This document shows positions 7,706 to 15,707 of a stretch of 64,000 nt of DNA, piece by piece (the first letter of the stretch is position 1; every line of letters starts with the position of its first letter). The stretch comes from Planctobacterium sp047947135. Its GTDB lineage: Bacteria > Pseudomonadota > Gammaproteobacteria > Enterobacterales > Alteromonadaceae. The position numbers and the translations under genes are program-made. The DNA lies in assembly GCA_047947135.1 (NCBI GenBank), contig CP170457.1, positions 4,588,001 through 4,652,000 of the forward strand, given 5' to 3'. The notes under the pieces are model-generated. The model saw nothing but the letters and a program-made list of their open reading frames with translations. It searched no databases and was not told the DNA's origin.

Positions 7706-9847
7706 ATGGCTAGTGTTTCGCAACCTCCAACTAACTCAGCCTCAACGGTCACCACTTCGTTGAGTAGCAGCAATCTGAGTAATCTTGCCGCCGCACTGAA
7801 GGCGAACCCCGGCACGCCTGTGCAAATAGCGATTCTCAGTCCCACACAAATCCAGCTGCAAACCCCGAAAGGCAATGTGTCGTTAACTGTACCAAAACTT
7901 AAAGTTCCGGTAACAGCTGAGCAGCAATTTGTCGCGCAACTTAAATCCAGTCCGGACAGCACGCTATTGGAAATCAGTCATCGATTTCAACAGCAGCAAC
8001 TCAATCTAACCGCAGCACAGTCGAAACAGGTCATTGAACAGATCGGCCAGAATCCCGTATTACGCGAAAGTAGTGTGCAGCTGAAAGCGAAAGTAATTGC
8101 TGTACAACAAAACCAAATTCAACTCAGTATTGCCGGAAAGACGGTGGCCCTGAACGTTTCGGATGTCAGCCAGTTTAAAGTAGGACAATGGGTCACGCTG
8201 GACATGCCCGCCAAACAAAATGTGGTAACCATACAGCCTGACAGCAACTCCACTTCGTTAAAGCAGAAAACCCAGCAGCCGATAAAAGTGACGTCAGAAG
8301 TGGCGACTAAGCTGCTTGATGGTGCGTTGAAGTCGGGCAAGTCCATGCAATTAAATATTGATGTTGCGAGGGCTGTACCTGAGTTACCTGTTACCAACTA
8401 TGCGAGAACGTCTGCGGCGAATCAGCAAAACCCGCTGCACCTGTCTAGCAAAGGCCAACGTAACATAATGACCATGCCACTTAGCCAGGAGCCAATATTA
8501 AAAGTTGCATTGCCGAATGATAAAATTCCGGAGCTAAACCGCCTTAACATTCAGCAAACGGATAAATTGGTCAGCGGTGTAAAAGTATCAGCTGAGGTTA
8601 CTGGCAAAGACCCTGCTAGTGTGACCGCTAAATCAGTCTCACCGGCGATAAGTACCTTGTTTGACAAGCCGACGATTTCAAAGTCAGACATAGTCAAAAG
8701 CCAAACACCACAAGTCCCCCCCACAACGACAGTGCAATCAGCCGCCACAGAACAGTCAACGCCACCGCCATTATCAAACCAACCTAAGGCGGTAAACAAA
8801 CTGATCCAGCAATATCAATCTCAACTGGGTAAAGAGCAATCTCAACAGATTACACAGCTGATAAACAGGCTGGCGGAAGTGGCGAGTAAGTTTGAAAAAC
8901 CACAGGTAAGTCATCAGGAAATGACGCATGTTGTGCAGCAGCTTACTCAACAAGTACAAACCAAAACCGGTTCTGTTATTAAACTACAAGAGCAACTACT
9001 TTCGTTGGTAAAGGAGTTAGGCGCAAGCAAGTTAGAGCCTGTTATTAAAACAACGCTTAGGGAAGCGATTGGCAAAATTCAGCCCGATGCGACGCAGCTC
9101 AGTAATATCGATGTATCTCAAGTAAAACAGCTATTACAGGCCAGTTCAGTACCGATGAGCACACCTGCCATTAGCGCAGTTGCCTCGCAGTCGGGTTTTG
9201 TTGCAGGGCTAATTAGTCTGCTGCAGGTGTCATTGGCAGCGAGACAGCAACGCTCACAGCCGAAAGCACTGGAATCCCTGATACAAAACCTGTTACCAGT
9301 AGCTGCTACATCGGGCAGCGATAAAAAGTCAGATAATGCGCCCAAAACGTCAAAAGAACTGAATAAACTGGAACAAAAGTTAGGGTTGTTGAAACTCAGC
9401 ACCGATGCGTTGGAAGAACTTGCCCATTCCAAATTAAAAAATATTGAGCGTCGTTTACAAGGTCAGGAGGCGATGCATCTTATTCTGCCATTTACCGGAC
9501 ATAACGATAAACCCATTGCAGAACTATTGATTAAACGGCAGCTCGATGATGAAGAGCAACAGGAAAAACAAAAGCAGCAACACCAGATTTGGCATTTAAC
9601 CATGAAATTGCAAATTGGGGAACTGGGTGAGGTGCTTTGTAAATCCACGCTGAATGGACAGTCCCTTGATGTCGAGTTTTACACGTCTAATAATAAGCTA
9701 AAGGATTTAGTATTTAATTTTGCGCCACTCTTAAAGTTACGGCTACAGGAGTGTGGTATCGAAATGACCTTACAAAAATGTGAGCGGGGAGAAATTCCAG
9801 AATCACTAGATAGTCGTCCTTATCAACTCTTTCAGGCTAAAGCATGA
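7706..9847 (+). CDS. Second FliK-like flagellar hook-length control protein
   Basis: This 713-residue protein has a long Gln/Ser/Thr/Lys-rich low-complexity N-terminal and middle part and a folded C-terminal domain (about residues 560-700). That domain, with segments such as WHLTMKLQIGELGEV and LLKLRLQECGIEMTLQ, resembles the FliK C-terminal (Flg_hook) domain. FliK acts as a secreted molecular ruler that switches export specificity at FlhB. A canonical fliK lies at 31055-33121 in its normal operon place, so this is an additional paralogue. It is followed by an FlhB-C-like gene with a 4-base overlap. Start choice: the ATG at 7706 fits the sigma-28-like promoter; a TTG at 7685 is the only upstream alternative. 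Its function beyond family level is unknown. Confidence 0.72.
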   Translation: MASVSQPPTNSASTVTTSLSSSNLSNLAAALKANPGTPVQIAILSPTQIQLQTPKGNVSLTVPKLKVPVTAEQQFVAQLKSSPDSTLLEISHRFQQQQLNLTAAQSKQVIEQIGQNPVLRESSVQLKAKVIAVQQNQIQLSIAGKTVALNVSDVSQFKVGQWVTLDMPAKQNVVTIQPDSNSTSLKQKTQQPIKVTSEVATKLLDGALKSGKSMQLNIDVARAVPELPVTNYARTSAANQQNPLHLSSKGQRNIMTMPLSQEPILKVALPNDKIPELNRLNIQQTDKLVSGVKVSAEVTGKDPASVTAKSVSPAISTLFDKPTISKSDIVKSQTPQVPPTTTVQSAATEQSTPPPLSNQPKAVNKLIQQYQSQLGKEQSQQITQLINRLAEVASKFEKPQVSHQEMTHVVQQLTQQVQTKTGSVIKLQEQLLSLVKELGASKLEPVIKTTLREAIGKIQPDATQLSNIDVSQVKQLLQASSVPMSTPAISAVASQSGFVAGLISLLQVSLAARQQRSQPKALESLIQNLLPVAATSGSDKKSDNAPKTSKELNKLEQKLGLLKLSTDALEELAHSKLKNIERRLQGQEAMHLILPFTGHNDKPIAELLIKRQLDDEEQQEKQKQQHQIWHLTMKLQIGELGEVLCKSTLNGQSLDVEFYTSNNKLKDLVFNFAPLLKLRLQECGIEMTLQKCERGEIPESLDSRPYQLFQAKA

Positions 9848-10152
9848 GCGAAGACAACAAACCAAAACAGGCCATCGGATTAAAGTACGATGAAGTAGAT
9901 GCACCTAAAGTGGTGGCAAAAGGGTTTGGCGAACTGGCCGAAGAGATCATTAAAGCCGCGAAAGATAACGGCGTTTTAGTCCATGAAGATCCGTATTTGA
10001 GTGAGCTGCTAACCCGATTAGACTTAGGACAGGAAATTCCGCAGGAGTTATATTACGTCATTGCCGAACTGATCGCATTTTCCTATGTTCTGCAAGGTAA
10101 AACACCAAACAATTGGAAAGCACTGCCAGGCATGCTGTCCCATAAAGTGTAG
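9844..10152 (+). CDS. FlhB C-terminal-domain-like export switch protein (FlhX-like)
   Basis: This is a 102-residue soluble protein. Residues 8-90 (AIGLKYDEVDAPKVVAKG, ELAEEIIKAAKDNGV and PQELYYVIAELIAFSYVLQ) match the part of FlhB that follows the NPTH autocleavage site. The NPTH motif itself and all membrane helices are absent. Small proteins of this kind (FlhX, YlqH, FlhB2) are known in many bacteria, and one in Campylobacter was reported to substitute for the cleaved FlhB fragment. Its ATG overlaps the stop of the fliK-like gene, so the pair is probably co-translated. This suggests a dedicated hook-length/specificity-switch pair, which is an inference. Confidence 0.8.
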   Translation: MSEDNKPKQAIGLKYDEVDAPKVVAKGFGELAEEIIKAAKDNGVLVHEDPYLSELLTRLDLGQEIPQELYYVIAELIAFSYVLQGKTPNNWKALPGMLSHKV

Positions 10153-10194
10153 TTTTAAAGATTTGTAGGTTAGCCGGAAGTAATACCGGACAAG

Positions 10195-10644
10195 CTATTC
10201 CCTGGTATGCAGGTTCATCAATAACTCGGCTTCAGCACGGGGTATATCACATTCCTGCATGACCTCTTCGATGGACGCACCTGAAGAGACTAATTTCGCT
10301 GCTTTAGTGTACATTCGCGCCCCGGGATCAGCGCTTTCGATTTCCTGCAGTTTCTCCGTCAGCTTTTTCAGATCTTCGTGAAACTGACTTTCCTGATCTT
10401 TTGATTGTCGGGTTAAGGCCTGCAGTTTGTCCGACATGCCAGACAAGGCTGAAGTGAATTCAAACAGCTTTTCTTCCTGGGTTTTACTGTTGCTCTGCAA
10501 TTTACGGATACTCGTAGTCAGTGCTTCGTGCGTAGTGCGAAGTGAGGCCAAATGATGCATTTGCCGCTGCTGCCGAAACAACAGTATCAGGATCAGCAGG
10601 ATACAAATTCCAATAGCCGCACTAAGTACTAAAATAGCATCCAA
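10195..10644 (-). CDS. DUF2802 membrane-anchored coiled-coil protein
   Basis: This 149-residue protein has one N-terminal membrane helix (residues 3-24), a coiled-coil central part rich in Gln/Lys/Leu, and a C-terminal helix-turn-helix-like segment (ASIEEVMQECDIPRAEAELL) typical of DUF2802. Members of this family commonly lie between cheW and ccmA in gammaproteobacterial flagellar regions; the biochemical role is unknown. Here the gene is separated from cheW by manC-manB. The start is a TTG with GAGGGG about nine bases upstream. It converges with the FlhX-like gene across 42 bases that hold only a weak 4-bp stem. Confidence 0.72.
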   Translation of the reverse strand: MDAILVLSAAIGICILLILILLFRQQRQMHHLASLRTTHEALTTSIRKLQSNSKTQEEKLFEFTSALSGMSDKLQALTRQSKDQESQFHEDLKKLTEKLQEIESADPGARMYTKAAKLVSSGASIEEVMQECDIPRAEAELLMNLHTRE

Positions 10645-10713
10645 GGATGTTAGCCCCTCGATAATGACCGATTATTATTTATCACCTTAATCCCTGCTAA
10701 AAATTTACGCAAG

Positions 10714-12150
10714 TTATTGATCTCGATGATAATCATCTTCAATACGTATGATATCGTCTTCTCCTAAATAAGAACCACTTTGCACTTCGATAATTTTTAG
10801 GGGAATTTTACCGGGATTGGACAAGCGATGTTTCGTACCAACTGGAATATAAACAGACTCGTTTTCACTAAGGATTTTTTCTTGTTCACCAATTTGTACT
10901 TTTGCGGTGCCTTCCACTACTACCCAATGCTCAGCACGGTGATGGTGCAATTGCAAAGACAGAGATGCCCCCGGTGAGACTGTCAGATTTTTTACCTGGA
11001 ACCGTTCGCCGTTTTGAATGGAGTCGTAACTGCCCCATGGCCTGTGCACTCTGCGATGATGCAAATACTCGCTACGCTTCAATTCTTTTAACTTCTTCGG
11101 GAATGCCTTGATATCCTGAACTCTGTCCCGATGTGCAACGAGCAGAGCATCATCCGTTTCGACAACGACCAGGTCTTTGACCCCCAAAGCCGCAATTAAT
11201 TTCTGTTCAGAATAAATCAGGCTATTGGAAACGTCCTCAGCCAGCACATCTCCGACGAAAACATTCGACTCCCCTTTGTGCTTGAGCGCATCCGTCAACG
11301 CATCCCAATTGCCAATATCAGACCAGCCAGCATCTAAAGATACAAGCGCCACTTTTTTTGACTTTTCCATTAACGCATAATCAATGGATATTGATTCACA
11401 TTGAGCAAAGTGACTTTCTTTGATGCGAGTGAAGTCCAAATCCTCCCGGGCTTCCGTCAATGCCAACTGACACTGAGCAATCATATTTGGGTGAACTTTT
11501 TGTAATTCTTCAATGTAAGTCTTTCCGGAAAACACAAACATGCCGCTATTCCAGAAATAATTCCCAGAGGTCAGATAGTTTTGAGCGGTTTCCGAATCTG
11601 GTTTTTCAACAAATTGCTCTACTTCAAGTACCTCATCAGATTGAAATTCGCTTCGCGCGACTTTTATGTAACCAAATCCCGTTTCCGGACGTTCTGGCAC
11701 AACACCAAACGTCATCAAATACCCCTGCTTAGCTCCGGCAATAGCCGTGTCTAATGCGTGGTGAAAAACATCAAGATCACGAATATGATGATCTGCCGGC
11801 AAAACAACAACAATGGCATCAGGGTCAATGGCAATAGCTTGCAACGTCGCTATTGTGACAGCAGGTGCGGTGTTTCGCGCCATCGGCTCTAACAGTAATT
11901 TATCAGGGTGAATGCCCCTTTCAGCCAATTGTTGCGCAACCATAAATCGGTGGGACTCGCTGCAGACCACGATGGGATCCGCTAAATGCTGAACGCGTTC
12001 GGCCGTTGCCTGAATCATTGTGCTTCCGCAATGCATAAGGTCCAGAAGCTGCTTTGGATACAGCTCACGGGACAATGGCCATAAACGTGTGCCTGCACCA
12101 CCGGATAAGATAACAGGTATAATCTGAGGATTTTTATTCTTTGCATTCAT
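10714..12150 (-). CDS. manC: Mannose-1-phosphate guanylyltransferase / mannose-6-phosphate isomerase
   Basis: This bifunctional type II PMI-GMP enzyme has 478 residues. The N-terminal nucleotidyltransferase domain carries the pyrophosphorylase signature LSGGAGTRLWPLSRELYPKQ (residues 15-34) and the sugar-binding VEKPD. The C-terminal cupin isomerase domain has the metal-ligand region QLHHHRAEHWVVVEGTA. It makes GDP-mannose from mannose-1-phosphate and interconverts fructose-6-phosphate and mannose-6-phosphate. Paired with manB upstream (seven-base gap), it gives the complete route to GDP-mannose for surface glycans. Usual synonyms are cpsB and algA. Its place inside a flagellar/ccm neighbourhood is unusual. 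Confidence 0.93.
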   Translation of the reverse strand: MNAKNKNPQIIPVILSGGAGTRLWPLSRELYPKQLLDLMHCGSTMIQATAERVQHLADPIVVCSESHRFMVAQQLAERGIHPDKLLLEPMARNTAPAVTIATLQAIAIDPDAIVVVLPADHHIRDLDVFHHALDTAIAGAKQGYLMTFGVVPERPETGFGYIKVARSEFQSDEVLEVEQFVEKPDSETAQNYLTSGNYFWNSGMFVFSGKTYIEELQKVHPNMIAQCQLALTEAREDLDFTRIKESHFAQCESISIDYALMEKSKKVALVSLDAGWSDIGNWDALTDALKHKGESNVFVGDVLAEDVSNSLIYSEQKLIAALGVKDLVVVETDDALLVAHRDRVQDIKAFPKKLKELKRSEYLHHRRVHRPWGSYDSIQNGERFQVKNLTVSPGASLSLQLHHHRAEHWVVVEGTAKVQIGEQEKILSENESVYIPVGTKHRLSNPGKIPLKIIEVQSGSYLGEDDIIRIEDDYHRDQ

Positions 12151-12157
12151 ATTTTAA

Positions 12158-13513
12158 TTACTGCTTTATTAATTCTTTAATTTCCCGCACTTTTGCATCT
12201 AGCAGCGCTTTGTTGTCACGAGATTCGACATTCAAACGCACTAATGGCTCGGTATTCGATGACCGTAAGTTAAATCGCCAACCATCAAATGACATGCTTA
12301 AACCATCTGAATATTCAATCTCAATGGCACTGGCTTGATAATGCTGCTCTACCTTTTCCATACAACTTTCTATGTTGCTCACTTCAAAGTTCAACTCACC
12401 TGATACCGGAAAGTCTCGTTCCATACTCTCAATCAATGACGCCAGACTGCACTGTTTTACTTGCATTATCTCCGCCACCAACAGCCAGGGGATCATACCA
12501 CTATCACAATAACCGAACTCCCTAAAATAATGATGTGCCGACATTTCACCGCCATAGATAGCATCCACTTCCCGCATTTTTTGCTTAATGTAGGCATGCC
12601 CTGTTTTAGATTGAATTGCCTCGCCACATTTGTCCTTTATGATTTTTTGAGTATTCCAAATTGATCTAGGGTCATGAATAATTTTCTGCTGTGGATGTTT
12701 TATCAGAAAGGCCTCGGCCAATAATCCGACAATGTAATAACCTTCAATAAACTTACCGGTGTGGTCAAAGAAAAAACAACGGTCAAAATCACCATCCCAT
12801 GCTAATCCAAAATCCGCTTTGTGTTTTTTCACTGCCCGAGAGGTTGTTTCCCGTCCTTCAGGCAATAACGGGTTAGGGATTCCATTTGGAAATGTATGGT
12901 CGGGTTCATGCATCAGTTTTATAAAGGAAACAGGAATATTTCTTAGTTGAAACTGCTGCTCCAAAGCATCAATTACATGTCCGGCAACACCATTGCCCGC
13001 ATTTGTGACAATTTTTAGAGGGGAAGATTGAACATTTTTAATATCAATATACGACAAAAGGTGTTCGCAGTACTCTGTTAAACAAGACTTACGTTCCAGC
13101 CTTCCAGTTAGTTTAGAAGGCACTCGAATGTTTTCAGATAACTGCTTTATCTGTGCAAATTTTTCGTCCGAGAATGGTATCGCATTTCGACCAACGAACT
13201 TGATGCCGTTGTAGTTTATCGGATTATGCGAAGCGGTTATTTCGATGCCTAAATCTGACTGAAAGTGCATGGTAGCAAAATAAATTTCTTCCGTTCCTGT
13301 TTGCCCCACATCAATTACATCGACTCCCTGTGAACGCAAACCGCTAATCATAGCCGCTTTAAACTCCGGGCTGGACTCGCGCCCATCGGCACCAATAACA
13401 GCAGTCTTTGCATTACTTACTTGAGCCAACGCCGCAGCGATACGCGCAACAATGTCCGATGTCAGGCTTTCGCCTACTATCCCCCGCACATCGTACTTTT
13501 TAAAGCATTTCAC
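12158..13513 (-). CDS. manB: Phosphomannomutase / phosphoglucomutase
   Basis: This alpha-D-phosphohexomutase has 451 residues. The phosphoserine loop is TASHNPINYNGIK, the metal site is DGDFDRCFFFD, the sugar-binding loop is GGEMSAHHYF and the phosphate-binding loop is RSSNTEPLVRL. It converts mannose-6-phosphate to mannose-1-phosphate (and probably glucose phosphates) to feed manC. The frame is open from an ATG at 13570, but that extension reads through a terminator hairpin. The GTG at 13513 starts VKCFKKYDVRG, the normal N-terminus, and has AAGGA about eight bases upstream, so it is chosen. Confidence 0.92.
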   Translation of the reverse strand: MKCFKKYDVRGIVGESLTSDIVARIAAALAQVSNAKTAVIGADGRESSPEFKAAMISGLRSQGVDVIDVGQTGTEEIYFATMHFQSDLGIEITASHNPINYNGIKFVGRNAIPFSDEKFAQIKQLSENIRVPSKLTGRLERKSCLTEYCEHLLSYIDIKNVQSSPLKIVTNAGNGVAGHVIDALEQQFQLRNIPVSFIKLMHEPDHTFPNGIPNPLLPEGRETTSRAVKKHKADFGLAWDGDFDRCFFFDHTGKFIEGYYIVGLLAEAFLIKHPQQKIIHDPRSIWNTQKIIKDKCGEAIQSKTGHAYIKQKMREVDAIYGGEMSAHHYFREFGYCDSGMIPWLLVAEIMQVKQCSLASLIESMERDFPVSGELNFEVSNIESCMEKVEQHYQASAIEIEYSDGLSMSFDGWRFNLRSSNTEPLVRLNVESRDNKALLDAKVREIKELIKQ

Positions 13514-13538
13514 TTTGCAATCCTTTCTTCGTTTCCAC

Positions 13539-13567
13539 AAAAAAGGCCGCTCTACAGCAGCCTTTTT
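13539..13567 (-). terminator. Intrinsic terminator after cheW
   Basis: On the minus strand AAAAAGGCTGCT, a 4-base loop GTAG and AGCGGCCTTTTTT form a stem (one mismatch) followed by a T run. It lies just after the cheW stop and before the manB GTG. It should end the long flagellar-chemotaxis transcript and separate it from manB. The A-rich 5' arm makes it potentially bidirectional. Confidence 0.8.
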
Positions 13568-13583
13568 CATTTATCAGTTACTC

Positions 13584-14075
13584 TTACATTTTTGAGATTT
13601 CATCCCACTCTTCATCTGTCAGCAATTTATTCAAATCTACTAGAATGAGTAGTTCACCATCACGATTAGATACGCCCTGTATAAACTTGGCACTTTCTTC
13701 CGTTCCAACATTGGGTGCGCTATCAATTTCTGAAGAACGTAAGTATACCACTTCAGCAACGCTGTCTACTAATATACCCACGACCTGCTCATCGGATTCA
13801 ATAATCACAATTCGGGTATTGTCGGTAATATCTGTGGGAGGCAATCCAAAGCGCGCTCTGGTATCGATGACGGTAACCACATTACCGCGCAGATTGATAA
13901 TACCCAAAACATAATCGGGAGCCCCCGGAACTGGTGCTATTTCGGTATATCGTAATACTTCCTGAACCTGCATTACATTGATACCGTAAGTCTCTTCTCC
14001 AAGACGATAGGTTACCCACTGCAGGATTTCGTCATTCTGATCTTCTGCAGAACTTGAAGTTCTTTCATCATTCAT
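13584..14075 (-). CDS. cheW: Chemotaxis coupling protein CheW
   Basis: This is a 163-residue CheW-domain protein with the typical beta-barrel segments QWVTYRLGEETYGIN, YVLGIINLRGNVV, VVGILVDSVAEVV and KFIQGVSNRDGEL. CheW links chemoreceptors to CheA in polar arrays. The ATG at 14075 is preferred, with TGGAG about nine bases upstream, over a TTG six codons earlier. It is the last gene of the flagellar-chemotaxis operon and follows parP by 42 bases. Confidence 0.94.
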   Translation of the reverse strand: MNDERTSSSAEDQNDEILQWVTYRLGEETYGINVMQVQEVLRYTEIAPVPGAPDYVLGIINLRGNVVTVIDTRARFGLPPTDITDNTRIVIIESDEQVVGILVDSVAEVVYLRSSEIDSAPNVGTEESAKFIQGVSNRDGELLILVDLNKLLTDEEWDEISKM

Positions 14076-14117
14076 AGGTTGTGCTCCACACAAACTTTTT
14101 ATTTAGCGCTGTTTTAA

Positions 14118-14837
14118 CTACCCGTTGCTGTTTAAGCCTTTGTTAAGCATAGCAATCAGTTGCTTAACATCGAGCATAGCACACATTTTCTCTTTCACCA
14201 TGCCTGCAAGCCAGGGGCGCTTACCGCCGACATCGCGCCACTTTACATCTTCGGACACAAGATTAACCGTGTTGACAAGTTCTTCACATGCCAAACCCCA
14301 ACCGCTGTCGTCAAGCATAATAAGATATTTATATTTTAAGGAATCTTCCAGTATTTCATTGCATTTTTCTGGCATAACCCAGCGAGCGGTATCAACCACA
14401 TTGAGTTTTTCTTCGCGATGCAACATCACTCCCATAAACCAATCAGGTTTACCAAACAACGGGCCGGGCTTCTCAAGGTTGTGAATGCCACCCAATTCGG
14501 TAAGCGGCACTGCCAGCGTTAATCCTGCAACATTAAAAAACAGTGCCTGAAATCGTCCTTCAATTACTCGGGAACCAATCACTTCTTCAGGCGGCGCACC
14601 TGCTGCTTGAGTCTCCGGTTCAACCGCAACTTCTGGCTTGGCAGGAACGACGACTTCTGGAGCGATAACTTCTTCTAATACTGTATCTGGTGCCGGGACT
14701 TTTTCTTTAGCAACAGGTTCCAGTAGTCGAGCTACAGTTTGTTTGTGTACCTGATCATCGGCACCTAGAGCTTCTTCAGTCAGCAACGCTGACAGATACT
14801 CTTCCATTACATCTTCATTGGCAAAGGGGCCGCTCAT
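14118..14837 (-). CDS. parP: CheW-like polar array protein ParP
   Basis: This 239-residue protein has an acidic, Pro/Val/Glu-rich N-terminal part (to about residue 85) and a C-terminal CheW-like domain (about 95-235, with LFFNVAGLTLAVPLTELGGI and MLDVKQLIAML). In Vibrio the gene between parC and cheW encodes ParP. ParP uses a modified CheW-like (AIF) domain to hold CheA at the pole and to interact with ParC. Position and domain layout support the same role here. Its ATG overlaps the parC stop as ATGA. That it is ParP rather than a second ordinary CheW is inferred from context. Confidence 0.82.
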   Translation of the reverse strand: MSGPFANEDVMEEYLSALLTEEALGADDQVHKQTVARLLEPVAKEKVPAPDTVLEEVIAPEVVVPAKPEVAVEPETQAAGAPPEEVIGSRVIEGRFQALFFNVAGLTLAVPLTELGGIHNLEKPGPLFGKPDWFMGVMLHREEKLNVVDTARWVMPEKCNEILEDSLKYKYLIMLDDSGWGLACEELVNTVNLVSEDVKWRDVGGKRPWLAGMVKEKMCAMLDVKQLIAMLNKGLNSNG

Positions 14838-15613
14838 AGCGTTGGCTCCATAGATTCAACATAACTTAATAAACTATTATACGCGAAAACACCGCGCGCT
14901 CTCGGACAAAATACAGACGGTGGTGTTTGCGCCTGACTGGCCTCTCTAAATCGGGTATCCACTGGGATCACACTCGACCACACCGCAGGACCATAAGTAC
15001 TGCGCAGCTTTTTATACGCCTCAATCGCTGCATTGGTTCGTTTGTCGTACATCGTTGGCACAATGGTTCGATTAAACTTTGTGTGCTGCGACTTTTCCAT
15101 GATTTCCAATGTGTGCATCATTCTATCAAGTCCCTTTAACGCCAGAAACTCAGTTTGCACAGGAATCAATATACGACTGCAAGCGGCGAGCGCATTAACC
15201 ATCAACACGCCCAATACCGGAGGACAATCGATCAGCGCATAATCAAATTCATCACTCACCGCTGTCAGGGCTTTTTTTAATACCAGCCCCATACCGCCTC
15301 TTGCCCCCATGCGCCTATCTAAAGTCGCGATCGCCATGGTCGCCGGTAAAATAAACAGACTATCCAACTTGGTCGGACACAAACAATCCAGTACTAAATC
15401 TTTGTCCAGATTTTTGCCTGCCATAAATACATCATAGACACTGGCGGATAATTCTTCCGAATCAATGCCAAAATAATAACTTAATGAAGCTTGTGGATCG
15501 GTATCGACCAGGATGACACGCTCACCACGTTGCGCTAACAATCCGCCCAACGTCACCGTTGTTGTGGTTTTCCCCACGCCACCTTTTTGATTTGCAACGG
15601 TCCAGGTGATCAA
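14834..15613 (-). CDS. parC: ParA-family ATPase ParC for polar chemotaxis array positioning
   Basis: This is a 259-residue MinD/ParA-type ATPase. The deviant Walker A is KGGVGKTTTTVTL near the N-terminus, with VDTDPQASLSYYFG as the A' motif and ALIDCPPVLGVLMVNAL as Walker B. In Vibrio, ParC of the same gene neighbourhood directs chemotaxis arrays to the cell pole. The start is a TTG at 15613 with GAAGGA about seven bases upstream; no nearby in-frame ATG exists. The 94-base gap to cheB contains a hairpin GCTGGC-N7-GCCAGC without a T run. Confidence 0.87.
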   Translation of the reverse strand: MITWTVANQKGGVGKTTTTVTLGGLLAQRGERVILVDTDPQASLSYYFGIDSEELSASVYDVFMAGKNLDKDLVLDCLCPTKLDSLFILPATMAIATLDRRMGARGGMGLVLKKALTAVSDEFDYALIDCPPVLGVLMVNALAACSRILIPVQTEFLALKGLDRMMHTLEIMEKSQHTKFNRTIVPTMYDKRTNAAIEAYKKLRSTYGPAVWSSVIPVDTRFREASQAQTPPSVFCPRARGVFAYNSLLSYVESMEPTL

Positions 15614-15707
15614 TGTTGTTCCTTCGTTATATTATTATTGTTAGTTACAGCAATGATATCGGTTTATTAGCTGGCGTTCAAAGCCAGCATGCATGCTAAG
15701 GGTACGA

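Noticed and set aside
10153..10194. Possible bidirectional terminator between the FlhX-like and DUF2802 genes
   Set aside because: Only a 4-bp CCGG/CCGG stem with no T tract.
13514..13570. N-terminal extension of manB from an ATG at 13570
   Set aside because: It is encoded by the terminator hairpin, and the normal phosphomannomutase N-terminus begins at the GTG at 13513, which has a good ribosome-binding site.
15652..15690. Hairpin GCTGGC-N7-GCCAGC and a possible FliA -10 box (ACCGATAT) between cheB and parC
   Set aside because: The hairpin has no T run, and the -35 region at the right distance does not match, so neither a terminator nor a promoter is supported.
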